NCBI RefSeq assembly: GCF_002188465.1
Contig: NZ_NINW01000049.1
Location: 248,001 to 312,000 of the forward strand
DNA: 64,000 bases
Direction: 5' to 3'
DNA from: Pigmentiphaga sp. NML080357
GTDB lineage: Bacteria; Pseudomonadota; Gammaproteobacteria; Burkholderiales; Burkholderiaceae_B
Shown: piece after piece, positions 25,277 to 34,527 of the stretch
How positions within the stretch are numbered: position 1 is the first letter of the stretch
Layout: each line of letters opens with the position of its first letter
The notes under the pieces: generated by a model
What the model was told of the DNA's origin: nothing
Seen by the model: only the letters and a program-made list of their open reading frames with translations
The model's database searches: none
Translations under genes and position numbers: made by a program

Positions 25277-26182
25277 ATGGCCCTGCTTTTCGAACAACTG
25301 CTCAACGGCCTGCAGTTCGGCGCCATGCTCTTCATGCTGGCGTCGGGCCTGACCCTCATCTTCGGCATCATGGGGGTCATCAACCTCACGCATGGGTCGT
25401 TCTACATGGTGGGGGCCTATTGCGGCGCCTTCGCGCTGGGCCAGACCAACTCGTTCGCCGCCGGCGCGGCGGCGGGGCTGGCCGGCGCCGCGTTGTATGG
25501 CTTGCTGGTGGAGTTCGCGGTGATCCGGCGCCTGTACAAGCGCGACCACCTCTACCAGGTGCTGGCGACCTTCGGCCTGATCCTGTTCACCAACGAAGCG
25601 GTCAGCATGATCTTCGGGCGCCAGCCGCCCATGGTCGAGATTCCCGTTTTCCTGCAGGGCACGGTGCCGCTGGCGCCGGGATTCCAGTACCCGGTCATGC
25701 GCCTGGCCTTCATCGTGGTGGGCGCGCTGGTTGCGCTGGGACTGTGGTTCCTGATCAACCGCACGCGCGTGGGCATGCTGGTGCGCGCGGGCGCCGACGA
25801 CCGCGAGATGGTGGATGCGCTGGGCGTCGATATCCAGAAACTCTACACGGTGGTGTTCGGCCTGGGCGCCTTGCTTTGCGGGCTGGCCGGCGTGATGGCG
25901 GCGCCGCTGCTGGCCGTGGAGATCGGCATGGGCGAGCGCGTGCTGATCACGACCTTCGTGGTGATCGTGATCGGCGGTGTGGGCTCGGTGCGGGGCGCGA
26001 TGGCGGGCGCGTTGCTGGTGGGCATGGTGGACAGCCTGGGGCGCGCGTACTTTCCGCAGATCCTGGGGGCGATGTTGTCGCCCGAGGTGGCGGACATGCT
26101 GGCGGCGGGGCTGGTGTCGGCCAGCGTCTACGTGCTGATGGCGCTGGTGTTGATTTTTCGACCGAAGGGACTCCTGGGATGA
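25277..26182 (+). CDS. livH: LivH-type ABC permease
   Basis: A 301-residue inner-membrane permease with about eight hydrophobic segments. The start LLFEQLLNGLQFGAMLFMLA and the motif GIMGVINLTHGSFYMVGAY are highly characteristic of LivH, as is VVIVIGGVGSVRGAMAGALL near the end. ATG 25277 lies two bases after the binding-protein stop; a few upstream in-frame codons are not needed. The stop overlaps the next permease start (ATGA), so the two are translationally coupled. Confidence 0.93.
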   Translation: MALLFEQLLNGLQFGAMLFMLASGLTLIFGIMGVINLTHGSFYMVGAYCGAFALGQTNSFAAGAAAGLAGAALYGLLVEFAVIRRLYKRDHLYQVLATFGLILFTNEAVSMIFGRQPPMVEIPVFLQGTVPLAPGFQYPVMRLAFIVVGALVALGLWFLINRTRVGMLVRAGADDREMVDALGVDIQKLYTVVFGLGALLCGLAGVMAAPLLAVEIGMGERVLITTFVVIVIGGVGSVRGAMAGALLVGMVDSLGRAYFPQILGAMLSPEVADMLAAGLVSASVYVLMALVLIFRPKGLLG

Positions 26183-27282
26183 ACCGGATGAGTGGAATCG
26201 CGGCACCCGGGCGCGGCGCGACGGGTTTGTTCACGCAGTGGAACCGCCGGGCCTTGTTCGGCTGGCTGGGCCTGTTGCTGCTGGCCCTCGTGCCGGTGGC
26301 TTCCCACGCCACCGACACGCCTTACCTGATCAATGCCATGACGCGCTTCGTCATCTACGGCCTGGCGGCGGTCAGTCTGGATCTGGTGCTCGGCTACGGC
26401 GCGCTGATCAGTTTCGGCCATGCCATGTTCTTCGGGCTGGGCGGCTATGTGGTGGCGATCGTTACCTTCCATGCGGTCGAGGCCGGGCCTTTGTTCGGCT
26501 GGGCCGGCAGCACGCAGGCGCTGGTGGTGTGGCCCATCGCGTTGCTGTGCTGCGCGCTGCTCGGTCTGGCGGTGGGCTACCTGGCGCTGCGGACCAGCGG
26601 CGTGCAGTTCATCATGATCACGCTCGCCTTCAGCCAGATGGTGTATTTCATCCTGGTGTCGCTGCAGGTGTACGGCGGGGACGACGGCCTGATGCTGTCG
26701 CAGCGCAGCGTGCTGCCGGGAGTGGACCTGACCGACCCGGTCAGCTTCTATTACGTCTGCCTGGCCGTGCTGGCGGCGTGGACCGTCTTCTGCATGAAGC
26801 TGGTCAACTCGCGCTACGGCATGGTGCTGCAGGCGCTGCGCCAGAGCGAGCGCCGCGCCGTCAACCTAGGCGTCGCGCCCATGCCTTACCGGCTCAGCGC
26901 ATTCGTGATCTCGGCCGTGGGCACCGGGATGGCGGGCATCCTGTGGGCCAACTACGCCGAGCTCGTTACGCCGGACATGGCCGCCTGGACCAAGTCCGGC
27001 GAGCTGATGGCCATCGTCATCCTGGGCGGCGTCGGCACGCTGCTGGGGCCGATTGCCGGCGCCGCGGTGTTCCTCGGCCTGGAGCAGGCGCTATCGGCGT
27101 GGACGGAACACTGGATGTTCATCATGGGGCCGATCCTGGTGCTGGTGGTGCTGGCCGGCAAACAGGGCCTGTTCGGCCATTGGTTGAATGGAAAGCCCTC
27201 CCCCGACGCGCTTCGCGCGCCCCCTCGAGGGGGCTGCACCGGCGGACCGGCGAAGCCGGATCCACGGCGCCCCGGATCGTAG
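26179..27282 (+). CDS. livM: LivM-type ABC permease with a repeat-derived C-terminal tail
   Basis: A 367-residue permease partner of LivH. Family motifs LDLVLGYGALISFGHAMFFG and ELMAIVILGGVGTLLGPIAG are present, with ~9 membrane segments. ATG 26179 overlaps the LivH stop. The natural LivM end is near LAGKQGLFGHWL; the last ~30 residues (rich in Pro, Arg, Gly: KPSPDALRAPPRGGC onwards) are encoded by a GC-rich intergenic-type repeat that has become part of the reading frame. The tail is probably cytoplasmic and functionally neutral. Confidence 0.92.
   Translation: MNRMSGIAAPGRGATGLFTQWNRRALFGWLGLLLLALVPVASHATDTPYLINAMTRFVIYGLAAVSLDLVLGYGALISFGHAMFFGLGGYVVAIVTFHAVEAGPLFGWAGSTQALVVWPIALLCCALLGLAVGYLALRTSGVQFIMITLAFSQMVYFILVSLQVYGGDDGLMLSQRSVLPGVDLTDPVSFYYVCLAVLAAWTVFCMKLVNSRYGMVLQALRQSERRAVNLGVAPMPYRLSAFVISAVGTGMAGILWANYAELVTPDMAAWTKSGELMAIVILGGVGTLLGPIAGAAVFLGLEQALSAWTEHWMFIMGPILVLVVLAGKQGLFGHWLNGKPSPDALRAPPRGGCTGGPAKPDPRRPGS
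27196..27276. repeat. Dispersed GC-rich palindromic repeat fused to the livM 3' end
   Basis: The segment starts CCCTCCCCCGACGCGCTTCG and contains the 16-bp perfect palindrome GCCCCCTCGAGGGGGC at 27219-27234, followed by a short CCGGCGAAGCCGG dyad. I recall such elements as frequent at gene ends in Bordetella/Achromobacter genomes. Only one copy is in this window, so the repeat status rests on that knowledge and should be tested genome-wide. Confidence 0.5.
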
Positions 27283-27322
27283 TGCGGCCGGTTCATGCGG
27301 TAACGGGTAAAGGATGATTGAA

Positions 27323-28080
<758 letters not shown>

Positions 28081-28087
<7 letters not shown>

Positions 28088-28779
28088 GCGTGGACGGCGT
28101 CCGGGCGGGGTACGGATCGAGCGAGGTGCTGTTCGGCATGTCGTTCGAGGCGGCGCAGGGCGAGGTGGTCTCGCTCATCGGCCGCAACGGCATGGGCAAG
28201 ACCACCACGGTGCGCACGCTGATGGGCATGCTGCCCGCGCGGGCCGGGCGCATCGCGATCCAGGGCAAGGACCTGGCCAACCGGGCGCCGCACGCGGTGG
28301 CGCGGCTGGGCGTGGGGCTGGTGCCGGAAGGCCGGCGCGTCTTCGGATCGCTTACGGTGGAAGAGAACCTCGTCGCCACGCGCCGGGCGGCCGAAGGCAC
28401 CGCGGGGTGGGATCTTCCCCGCATCTACCAGCTCTTTCCCCGGCTGGGCGAGCGGCGGCGGCAGTCGTCGCGCACGCTCTCGGGCGGTGAACAGCAGATG
28501 CTCGCCATCGGGCGGGCGTTGATGACCAATCCCATGCTGCTGGTGCTGGACGAAGCCACCGAGGGCCTGGCACCCATCATCCGGCAGGAGATCTGGCGCT
28601 GCCTGGCGGTGCTCAAGCGCGAGGGGCTGACCATCGTCGTCATCGACAAGAACCTGGCGGAAATGCATGCGCTGGTGGATCGCCACCACATCGTCGAAAA
28701 AGGCAAGGTGGTGTGGTCCGGCACCCCTGGCGAACTGTCCGCCCAGCCCGAGCTGGCGCACCGCTACCTGGGACTCTGA
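28081..28779 (+). CDS. livF: LivF-type ABC ATPase
   Basis: A 232-residue ATPase, second energy subunit of the importer. Walker A SLIGRNGMGKTTTVRTL, signature LSGGEQQMLAIGRALM and Walker B LLVLDEATEGLAPIIRQEIW are intact and typical of LivF (the 'EGLAP' form). ATG 28081 overlaps the end of livG by seven bases. With the binding protein and both permeases the complete five-component importer lies in one run from 24108 to 28779. Confidence 0.93.
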
Positions 28780-28800
28780 TATTCAAGCGAGGAATCGAAC

Positions 28801-29832
28801 ATGTTGACACTCCCCCGTTTCAAGGCCGCGGCGGTGCAGGCCGCCCCCGCCTACCTGGACACCGACGCGACCGTCGACAAGGTGTGCGCGCTGATCGAGG
28901 AGGCCGCCGGCAACGGCGCGACGCTCGTGGCCTTTCCCGAGGTGTTCGTGGCCGGCTATCCGTACTGGAACTGGATCATGACGCCCATCGAGGGCAGCCC
29001 GTGGTTCGAGAAGCTGTGCCGCAGCGCCATCGAGATCCCCGGCCCGGAAATCCGCCGCATCGCCGCGGCCGCGCAGGCGTGCAAGACGCACGTGGTGGTG
29101 GGCGTGAACGAACGCGCCTCCCATGGCGTGGCCACCATCTACAACACGCTGGTCACCATCGGCCCCGACGGCAAGCTGCTGGGCCGGCACCGCAAGCTCG
29201 TTCCCACCTGGGCCGAGAAACTGACCTGGGCCAATGGCGACGGTTCGTCGCTGCGCGTGCACGACACCGCCATCGGCAAGCTGGGCGCGCTCGCCTGCGG
29301 CGAGAACACCAACACCCTGGCGCGCTTCTCGCTGCTCGCCCAGGGCGAGCTGGTGCACGTGGCCAGCTACATCTCGCTGCCCGTGGCGCCGGCCGACTAC
29401 GACATGGCCGAGGCCATACGCGTGCGCGCGGCCGCCCACAGCTTCGAGGGCAAGGTCTATACGGTGGTGTCGTGCTCGACCATCTCGGAAGAGATCGTCG
29501 AGGCCATGGCCGCCACCCATCCCCACACCCGCGACCTGCTGCGCCGCTCGAACAGCGCGTTCTCCGGCATCCTCGGGCCCGACGGCCGGGTCATCGGCGA
29601 ACCGCTGATCGACCGCGAAGGCATCGTCTATGCCGACGTGGATCTTTCGCGCTGCATCCAGCCGCGCCAGATGCACGACATCATCGGCCACTACAACCGC
29701 TTCGACGTATTCGACCTGCGCGTCAACCGCCGTTCGCAGCAGCCCGCCCAATTCCTGGACGACGCCGAGCCGCCGCGCGACGAGTCCGCCGAGGCGCCCG
29801 CCCAGCCCCTCCCGACTTTCCCCGAGGTATGA
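28801..29832 (+). CDS. Nitrilase-superfamily hydrolase (nitrilase/cyanide hydratase type)
   Basis: A 343-residue carbon-nitrogen hydrolase. The Glu-Lys-Cys triad is E47 in LVAFPEVFVAGYPYW, K132 in GRHRKLVPTWAEK and C166 in GALACGENTNTL. The GYPYW and GENTN motifs place it with true (aryl/aliphatic) nitrilases and cyanide hydratases rather than with ureido-amidases. It would convert a nitrile to the acid and ammonia. GAGGAA precedes the ATG, 21 bases after livF, and the stop overlaps the isomerase start, so importer, nitrilase and isomerase are one transcription unit. The importer may therefore take up a nitrile or an amide. Confidence 0.88.
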   Translation: MLTLPRFKAAAVQAAPAYLDTDATVDKVCALIEEAAGNGATLVAFPEVFVAGYPYWNWIMTPIEGSPWFEKLCRSAIEIPGPEIRRIAAAAQACKTHVVVGVNERASHGVATIYNTLVTIGPDGKLLGRHRKLVPTWAEKLTWANGDGSSLRVHDTAIGKLGALACGENTNTLARFSLLAQGELVHVASYISLPVAPADYDMAEAIRVRAAAHSFEGKVYTVVSCSTISEEIVEAMAATHPHTRDLLRRSNSAFSGILGPDGRVIGEPLIDREGIVYADVDLSRCIQPRQMHDIIGHYNRFDVFDLRVNRRSQQPAQFLDDAEPPRDESAEAPAQPLPTFPEV

Positions 29833-30614
29833 ACACCATGACCGCCATGCCATCCCGCGCCGCCGGCGCGCCGATCAAGATCGGCCAGATCGTGCCGTCC
29901 TCCAACACCACCATGGAGACCGAGATCCCGGCCATGTTCCGCGCGCGCGAGGCCGTCGCGCCCGAGCGCTTCACCTTCCATTCCAGCCGCATGCGCATGA
30001 AGAAGGTGGTCAAGGAGGAGCTGGAGGCCATGGACCGCGACAGCGACCGCTGCGCGATCGAGCTCTCCGATGCCCGCGTGGACGTGCTGGGCTACGCCTG
30101 CCTGGTGGCCATCATGAGCATGGGCAAGGGCTACCACCGCGTGTCGGAAGAGCGGCTGACCCGCCGTACCGAGGAAAACGGCGCCCTCGCGCCGGTCGTC
30201 ACCAGCGCCGGCGCACTGGTGGACGGGCTGCACGCCATGGGCGCCAAGCGGGTGTCGGTGGTATGCCCCTACATGAAGCCGCTGACCCGTCTCGTGGTGG
30301 ACTACATCGAAAGCGAGGGCGTCGAGGTCAAGGATTACGTGGCGCTGGAGATTCCCGACAACCTGCAGGTAGCGGCGCAGGACCCGGCACGCCTCGTCGA
30401 GATCTACAAGCGGCTGGACCGCGCCAACATCGACGCCCTGGTGCTGTCGGCCTGCGTGCAGATGCAATCGCTGCCCTCGATCCAGAAAGTGCAGGACGAG
30501 TCGGGCATTCCCACCGTGTCCGCGGCGGTAGCCACGTCCTGGCAGATGATGCGCAAGCTGGGCCTGGCCACCAGCGTGCCGGGCTGCGGCGAATTATTAT
30601 CTGGGAAGTTCTGA
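29829..30614 (+). CDS. Maleate cis-trans isomerase-like protein (Asp/Glu racemase superfamily)
   Basis: A 261-residue member of the Asp/Glu racemase superfamily closest in motif to maleate isomerase and arylmalonate decarboxylase. GQIVPSSNTTMETEIPAMF binds the carboxylates; the two catalytic-type cysteines are C91 in LGYACLVAIMSMG and C209 in LSACVQMQSLP. Maleate isomerase converts maleate to fumarate without cofactors. ATG 29829 overlaps the nitrilase stop. In an operon with gentisate dioxygenase and an FAH hydrolase, it could finish the gentisate route by converting released maleate into a TCA-cycle acid. Confidence 0.83.
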   Translation: MNTMTAMPSRAAGAPIKIGQIVPSSNTTMETEIPAMFRAREAVAPERFTFHSSRMRMKKVVKEELEAMDRDSDRCAIELSDARVDVLGYACLVAIMSMGKGYHRVSEERLTRRTEENGALAPVVTSAGALVDGLHAMGAKRVSVVCPYMKPLTRLVVDYIESEGVEVKDYVALEIPDNLQVAAQDPARLVEIYKRLDRANIDALVLSACVQMQSLPSIQKVQDESGIPTVSAAVATSWQMMRKLGLATSVPGCGELLSGKF

Positions 30615-30659
30615 ATCCGCCGCCCCCGCGCGGGGCGGGCCTTGCCCAGGAGAAAATAC

Positions 30660-31439
30660 TTGAAACCACGAGTGAAGGCGACCCGGCAGGAGCCTGGACG
30701 CCCTTACGATGCGCCCGGCGGCGAGGTCGAGGAAATCACCTTGGCCGAGCAGGTCTACCGTTCGCTGCGGCGCGATCTGATCTCGGGGGAAATCGAGCCG
30801 GGGCAATCGCTGCGCCTGGAATTCCTCAAGCAGCGTTATGGCATCAGCTTCTCGCCCATACGCGAGGCCTTGAACCGCCTGCAGAGCGAGCGCATGGTGG
30901 TGTCCACCGCCTCGCGCGGCTTCCGCGTCGCGCCCTTTTCGCGCGAGGAGATGTGGGATGCCGCCGAGACCCGCATTCTTATCGATTGCGAAGCCATGCG
31001 CCGCTCGCTCAGGAACGGGGACGATGCGTGGGAGACCCGCCTGGTGGCGGCCTTCCATGCCCTCAACCTGGCGGCCAAGCGCGCGCACGAACTGCCGGAG
31101 CCCGATGAAGAGGCCAGCGAGATGCTCGAACAGCGGCACCTCGACTTCCACCGCGCCCTGATCGCCGCCTGCGGATCGCGCTGGCTGATGGAGCTTTCGC
31201 TGCAGATGTACACCCAGACCGAGCGCTACCGCCGCCCCACGCTGCGCGGCCGCTCCGGCTGGGGCGACATCGACCGCGACGTGGGCCGCGAGCACCAGGA
31301 CCTGATGGACGCCGCGCTGGCGCGCGACAGCGATCGCGCGGCGGCGCTGCTGGCCGAGCACTACCGGACCACGGTGGCGCTGATCGAACGTTTCGCCTCT
31401 TTCAAGGATGTGGCCTCGCATGACCCCCAGGAAGCCTGA
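30660..31439 (+). CDS. GntR-family regulator (FadR/FCD subfamily)
   Basis: A 259-residue regulator. The winged helix spans LAEQVYRSLRRDLISGEIEP to FSPIREALNRLQSERMVV, and the all-helical FCD effector domain follows with metal-site His residues (HLDFHRALIAACGS, EQHQ-like GREHQDLMDAAL). TTG 30660 is taken as start with AGGAG seven bases upstream. It lies 45 bases after the isomerase and its stop overlaps the esterase gene, so it is probably autoregulated with the block 21828-32301. Confidence 0.87.
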   Translation: MKPRVKATRQEPGRPYDAPGGEVEEITLAEQVYRSLRRDLISGEIEPGQSLRLEFLKQRYGISFSPIREALNRLQSERMVVSTASRGFRVAPFSREEMWDAAETRILIDCEAMRRSLRNGDDAWETRLVAAFHALNLAAKRAHELPEPDEEASEMLEQRHLDFHRALIAACGSRWLMELSLQMYTQTERYRRPTLRGRSGWGDIDRDVGREHQDLMDAALARDSDRAAALLAEHYRTTVALIERFASFKDVASHDPQEA

Positions 31440-32301
31440 CCTGCTGTTCGCCGACCTGGCCGAACGCGCCGTCCAGTACAACGCCCGCGCCTCGGTGCCC
31501 GACTTCGACGCCTGCGTGCGCGAATATGCCGAACTCGCCGAGGTGGCCCGCCAGCGTTGCGCCGCCGTGCGCGACCTCTACTACGGCATGGGCGCGGCCG
31601 AGCGCCTGGACATCTTCCTGCCCACGGCCGCCCGCCAGCCCGCGCCGGTATTCCTTTTCATCCACGGCGGCTACTGGCGCTCGCAGACCAAGGAAGACGC
31701 GCCCATCATGGCGCCCGCGTTCAACGCCGCAGGCGTGGCGGTGGTGCCGGTGGAATACACCCTGCTGCCCGAAGGCACGCTCGCCGAGGCCGTGCGCGAA
31801 GTGCGCTCCGCCGTCGCCTGGATCTATCATCACGCCGACCGCTACGGGCTCGATCGCGACCGGATCTACGTCGGCGGAAGCTCGGCGGGCGGCCACCTGG
31901 CCGGCATGCTGGCCGCCACGGACTGGCAGGACAAGTACCGGGTGCCCGGCGACGTGGTCAAGGGCGTGGTGGCGCTGAGCGGCCTGTTCGACGTCCGGCC
32001 GCTGTGCGACATCAACGTCAACGAATGGCTGCGGCTGTACCCCGACCAGGCCGAGCGCCTGAGCCCCATGTTCTCGCTTCCGCGCCGCGGGCTGCCGATG
32101 ATCGTATCGGTGGGCGGCCTGGAGACCGACGGCTTCAAGAACCAGACCGCCGCCTACGAGGCCGCGTGCCGCGAAGCCGGGCTGGAGGTGAAGCGGGTCG
32201 AGGCGGCGCACTGCAATCACTTCAACCTGCTGTGCGAGCTGGCGAAAGCCGAGAGCCCGCTGACGCGGGCGACGCTGGAGATGATCGGCGCTTCCCGCTA
32301 G
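31420..32301 (+). CDS. Alpha/beta hydrolase, kynurenine-formamidase/esterase-like
   Basis: A 293-residue HSL/BD-FAE-type hydrolase. The oxyanion motif is VFLFIHGGYWRSQTKED; the nucleophile elbow VGGSSAGGHLAGML carries Ser; the base is in AHCNHFNLL, and Asp in VSVGGLETDGF is a candidate acid. The arrangement resembles arylformamidases (kynurenine formamidase) and small-molecule esterases. ATG 31420 overlaps the GntR stop; ATG 31408 is an alternative. In this context it may cleave an ester, formamide or lactone of the operon's aromatic substrate. Confidence 0.8.
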   Translation: MTPRKPDLLFADLAERAVQYNARASVPDFDACVREYAELAEVARQRCAAVRDLYYGMGAAERLDIFLPTAARQPAPVFLFIHGGYWRSQTKEDAPIMAPAFNAAGVAVVPVEYTLLPEGTLAEAVREVRSAVAWIYHHADRYGLDRDRIYVGGSSAGGHLAGMLAATDWQDKYRVPGDVVKGVVALSGLFDVRPLCDINVNEWLRLYPDQAERLSPMFSLPRRGLPMIVSVGGLETDGFKNQTAAYEAACREAGLEVKRVEAAHCNHFNLLCELAKAESPLTRATLEMIGASR

Positions 32302-32388
32302 CGGACGCGGACGGGACTCCAGCCGCCCTGCAAGGGGAGGTCGGGCCTCATGGACGGGAGGCGCGGGCGACACGGGTGCCGGCGCCCG

Positions 32389-32410
32389 GGCCCGCCTATA
32401 TAATCGGGCC
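32389..32410. promoter_or_regulatory. MarR promoter: TATAAT box flanked by inverted repeat
   Basis: A consensus -10 box TATAAT (32399-32404) lies between the arms GGCCCG (32389-32394) and CGGGCC (32405-32410). No good -35 is visible. This fits an autoregulated MarR promoter where repressor binding would cover the -10. The transcript would have a ~150-base leader. Confidence 0.4.
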
Positions 32411-32558
32411 TGCCGATCGCGGCGCCCCGATGGACGAAAGGGCCGCGACCTTTACCGCTCCCGGGCTCGCGCCATCATGATCCTGCCGTTCCGTCCGCTC
32501 CAGTCCACATCCGCCGCCCACCAGGCGCGCGCCTGCGCGGCCGGCGAACCCCGTTTCC

Positions 32559-33059
32559 ATGGCTAGGCCCGCAACCAAGGCGGCGCGCGCCGCGGAGAAA
32601 GGCGATGCCCGTCCCCACGACGCCGAGGGCTACCTGCCTCATTCCCTGAGCCGGCTCATGAACGCCCTCAACGGGCAGCTCATGAAAGCCCTGCGGCCGA
32701 CCGACCTCACCATCCAGCAATTCCGCGTCATGCAGTTCCTGCGCTGGGTGGGCGTGGCCTCCATCAGCGAGATCTGCAAAGGCACCGTCATCGAGCAGTC
32801 GGTCGTGAGCCGCATCGTCGACCAGCTCCAGCAGCGCGGCTTTGCGTCGCGCAGCCGCAGCGCCGTAAGCGGAAGGGTGGTGGAAGTGACGCTGACGGCC
32901 GTGGGCGTGGCGGTCTACGATGCGCTCGATCCGCAGGCCCGCCGTATCGTCGAGGCGACCGTGACGGTGTTGAAGCCGGCCGAGCAGCAGCAGTTGCACG
33001 GCCTGCTGAATCGCCTGTTCGAGCAGGTGCAGAAGCTGGAGCAGGACGGCGGCGAGTAG
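32559..33059 (+). CDS. MarR-family transcriptional regulator
   Basis: A 166-residue MarR regulator with a charged N-terminal extension. TIQQFRVMQFLRWVGVASIS, KGTVIEQSVVSRIVDQLQQRG and the wing RSRSAVSGRVVEVTLTAVG are the MarR winged helix. It converges on the MFS gene (19-base gap containing a GC palindrome) and is the nearest MarR to the matched inverted repeats at 35718/35796 that control the monooxygenase and hydrolase genes. That link is inferred from distance only. Confidence 0.87.
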   Translation: MARPATKAARAAEKGDARPHDAEGYLPHSLSRLMNALNGQLMKALRPTDLTIQQFRVMQFLRWVGVASISEICKGTVIEQSVVSRIVDQLQQRGFASRSRSAVSGRVVEVTLTAVGVAVYDALDPQARRIVEATVTVLKPAEQQQLHGLLNRLFEQVQKLEQDGGE

Positions 33060-33078
33060 GCGGCGCGGCGGGCCCGCC

Positions 33079-34481
33079 TCAGGCGTGCAATTGCTCCAGC
33101 ACCTTGCCGCGCGTCTCGATGCCCAGCCAGGCCACGGCCAGCGCCGTCAGCAGCGGCACCGCGCCGAGCACGTAGAAGGCCAGGTCCATGCTGCCCTTGG
33201 CCATCAACGCGGCCACGATCATCGGGGCGATCATTGCCGAGAGCTTGACCCATGCGCCGCCCATGCCGCAGCCCAGCGCGCGTATGCTGGTGGGGTACAT
33301 CTCCGGCGTGTAGACGTACGAGATGATGAAGCCGCACGCCAGGAAGCCCCAGGCCAGCGAGCATAGCGTGGCCACCACGTAGATGGTCTGCCCCGACAGG
33401 GGCCGGCCAGGCCCAGCGACGCGGCGCACAGCACGAAGGCGCCGGCGATGACCGGCTTCCTGCCGAACTTGTCCACCGTGAGCGCGGCCACCAGCGAACC
33501 GGCCACGCCCAGCGCCGACGCGCCCAGTGACAGGTTCAGCGCCTGCTGCAAAGGTATCTTGTAGACGGTCTGGTAGATGGTGGGCAGCCAGGTCGACAGG
33601 CCGTACTGGATGAAGCCGCACGAGGACCACAGCAGCGCCACCACGATGTTGCGGCTCAGGTAGGCGCGGCTGAAGAGGTCGCGCACGGTGCGGCGGGGGT
33701 GGGCGGCCATCATGGCGTCGTAGATGCGCGCGTCTTCCGGTTCGGGCAGCTTGACGCGGGCGGCCGCCTCGAACCGGGCGAGCGCGGTGTCGGCCTCGGC
33801 CAGCCGGCCCTTCTCGGCCAGCCAGCGCGGGGATTCCGGGATGAGACCGGGCAGGATGAACATGAGGATGACGGGGATGCCGCCCAGGAAGTACATCACC
33901 TCCCACCCGTGTCGCGGCACCAGCCAGGCGCCCAGCGCGGCCGAGGCCAGGAGCCCGATGGGATAGATGATCTCGTAGAGCAGCACGAAGCGGCCTCGGT
34001 TGCGGGCGCGCGTGATCTCGTTGATGTAGGTGGCGGCCACCGGCAATTCCCCGCCCAGGCCTATGCCCTGGATGATGCGCAGCAGCACGAAGACCTCGAA
34101 CGACGTGGCGAAGCCGCACGCGATGCTGGTGATGCCGATGATGCCTGAGCTGTAGGCGATGGCGCGCACGCGGCCGCGGCGCTGCGCGAACTGGGGGAAG
34201 AAGAAGGTGCCGATGAGCTGGCCGACGGCGGCGGCCGCGATCAGGATGCCGATCTGCGTGGAACCGAGGTTCCACTGCTTGATCAGCAGCGGCAGCGTGG
34301 CGGCGATGGCGATGGCGTCGAAACCGTCGAAGAAGGTCGCCATGCCCACCAGCAATCGCGCGCGCAGCTGCATGCTGCTGGCGGTCAGGCGTTCGATGCG
34401 GGCGACAATGCTGCCGCTGGTCGGCATCGTGGCGCGTCCATGCTCGGCATCGGCGGCCAGGGATAGATCGGAAACACCCAT
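33079..34481 (-). pseudogene. MFS aromatic-acid/sugar-type transporter, frameshifted near 33399-33402
   Basis: Two overlapping minus-strand frames together make one ~467-residue major facilitator transporter (12 membrane segments, AAHS/sugar-porter type). The first part, from ATG 34481, runs through MATFFDGFDAIAIAATLPLL, GIGLGGELPVAATYINEI and LIPESPRWLAEKGRL to AASLGLAGP. The rest continues in another frame from PLSGQTIYVVATL through SYVYTPEMYPTSIRALG to the stop at 33079. Restoring one base in the run of four G (plus strand 33399-33402) joins the two perfectly. It is either a sequencing error in a homopolymer or a recent inactivating mutation. If intact, it would import the substrate of the adjacent FAD monooxygenase. 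Confidence 0.85.
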
Positions 34482-34527
34482 GGAAGATTCCCTGTCGGGT
34501 TGATCGGTTGCGGGATGGTGGCGTTGC

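Noticed and set aside
33067-33078. Palindrome GGCGGGCCCGCC between convergent MarR and MFS genes
   Set aside because: Too short and GC-driven to be called a terminator with confidence.
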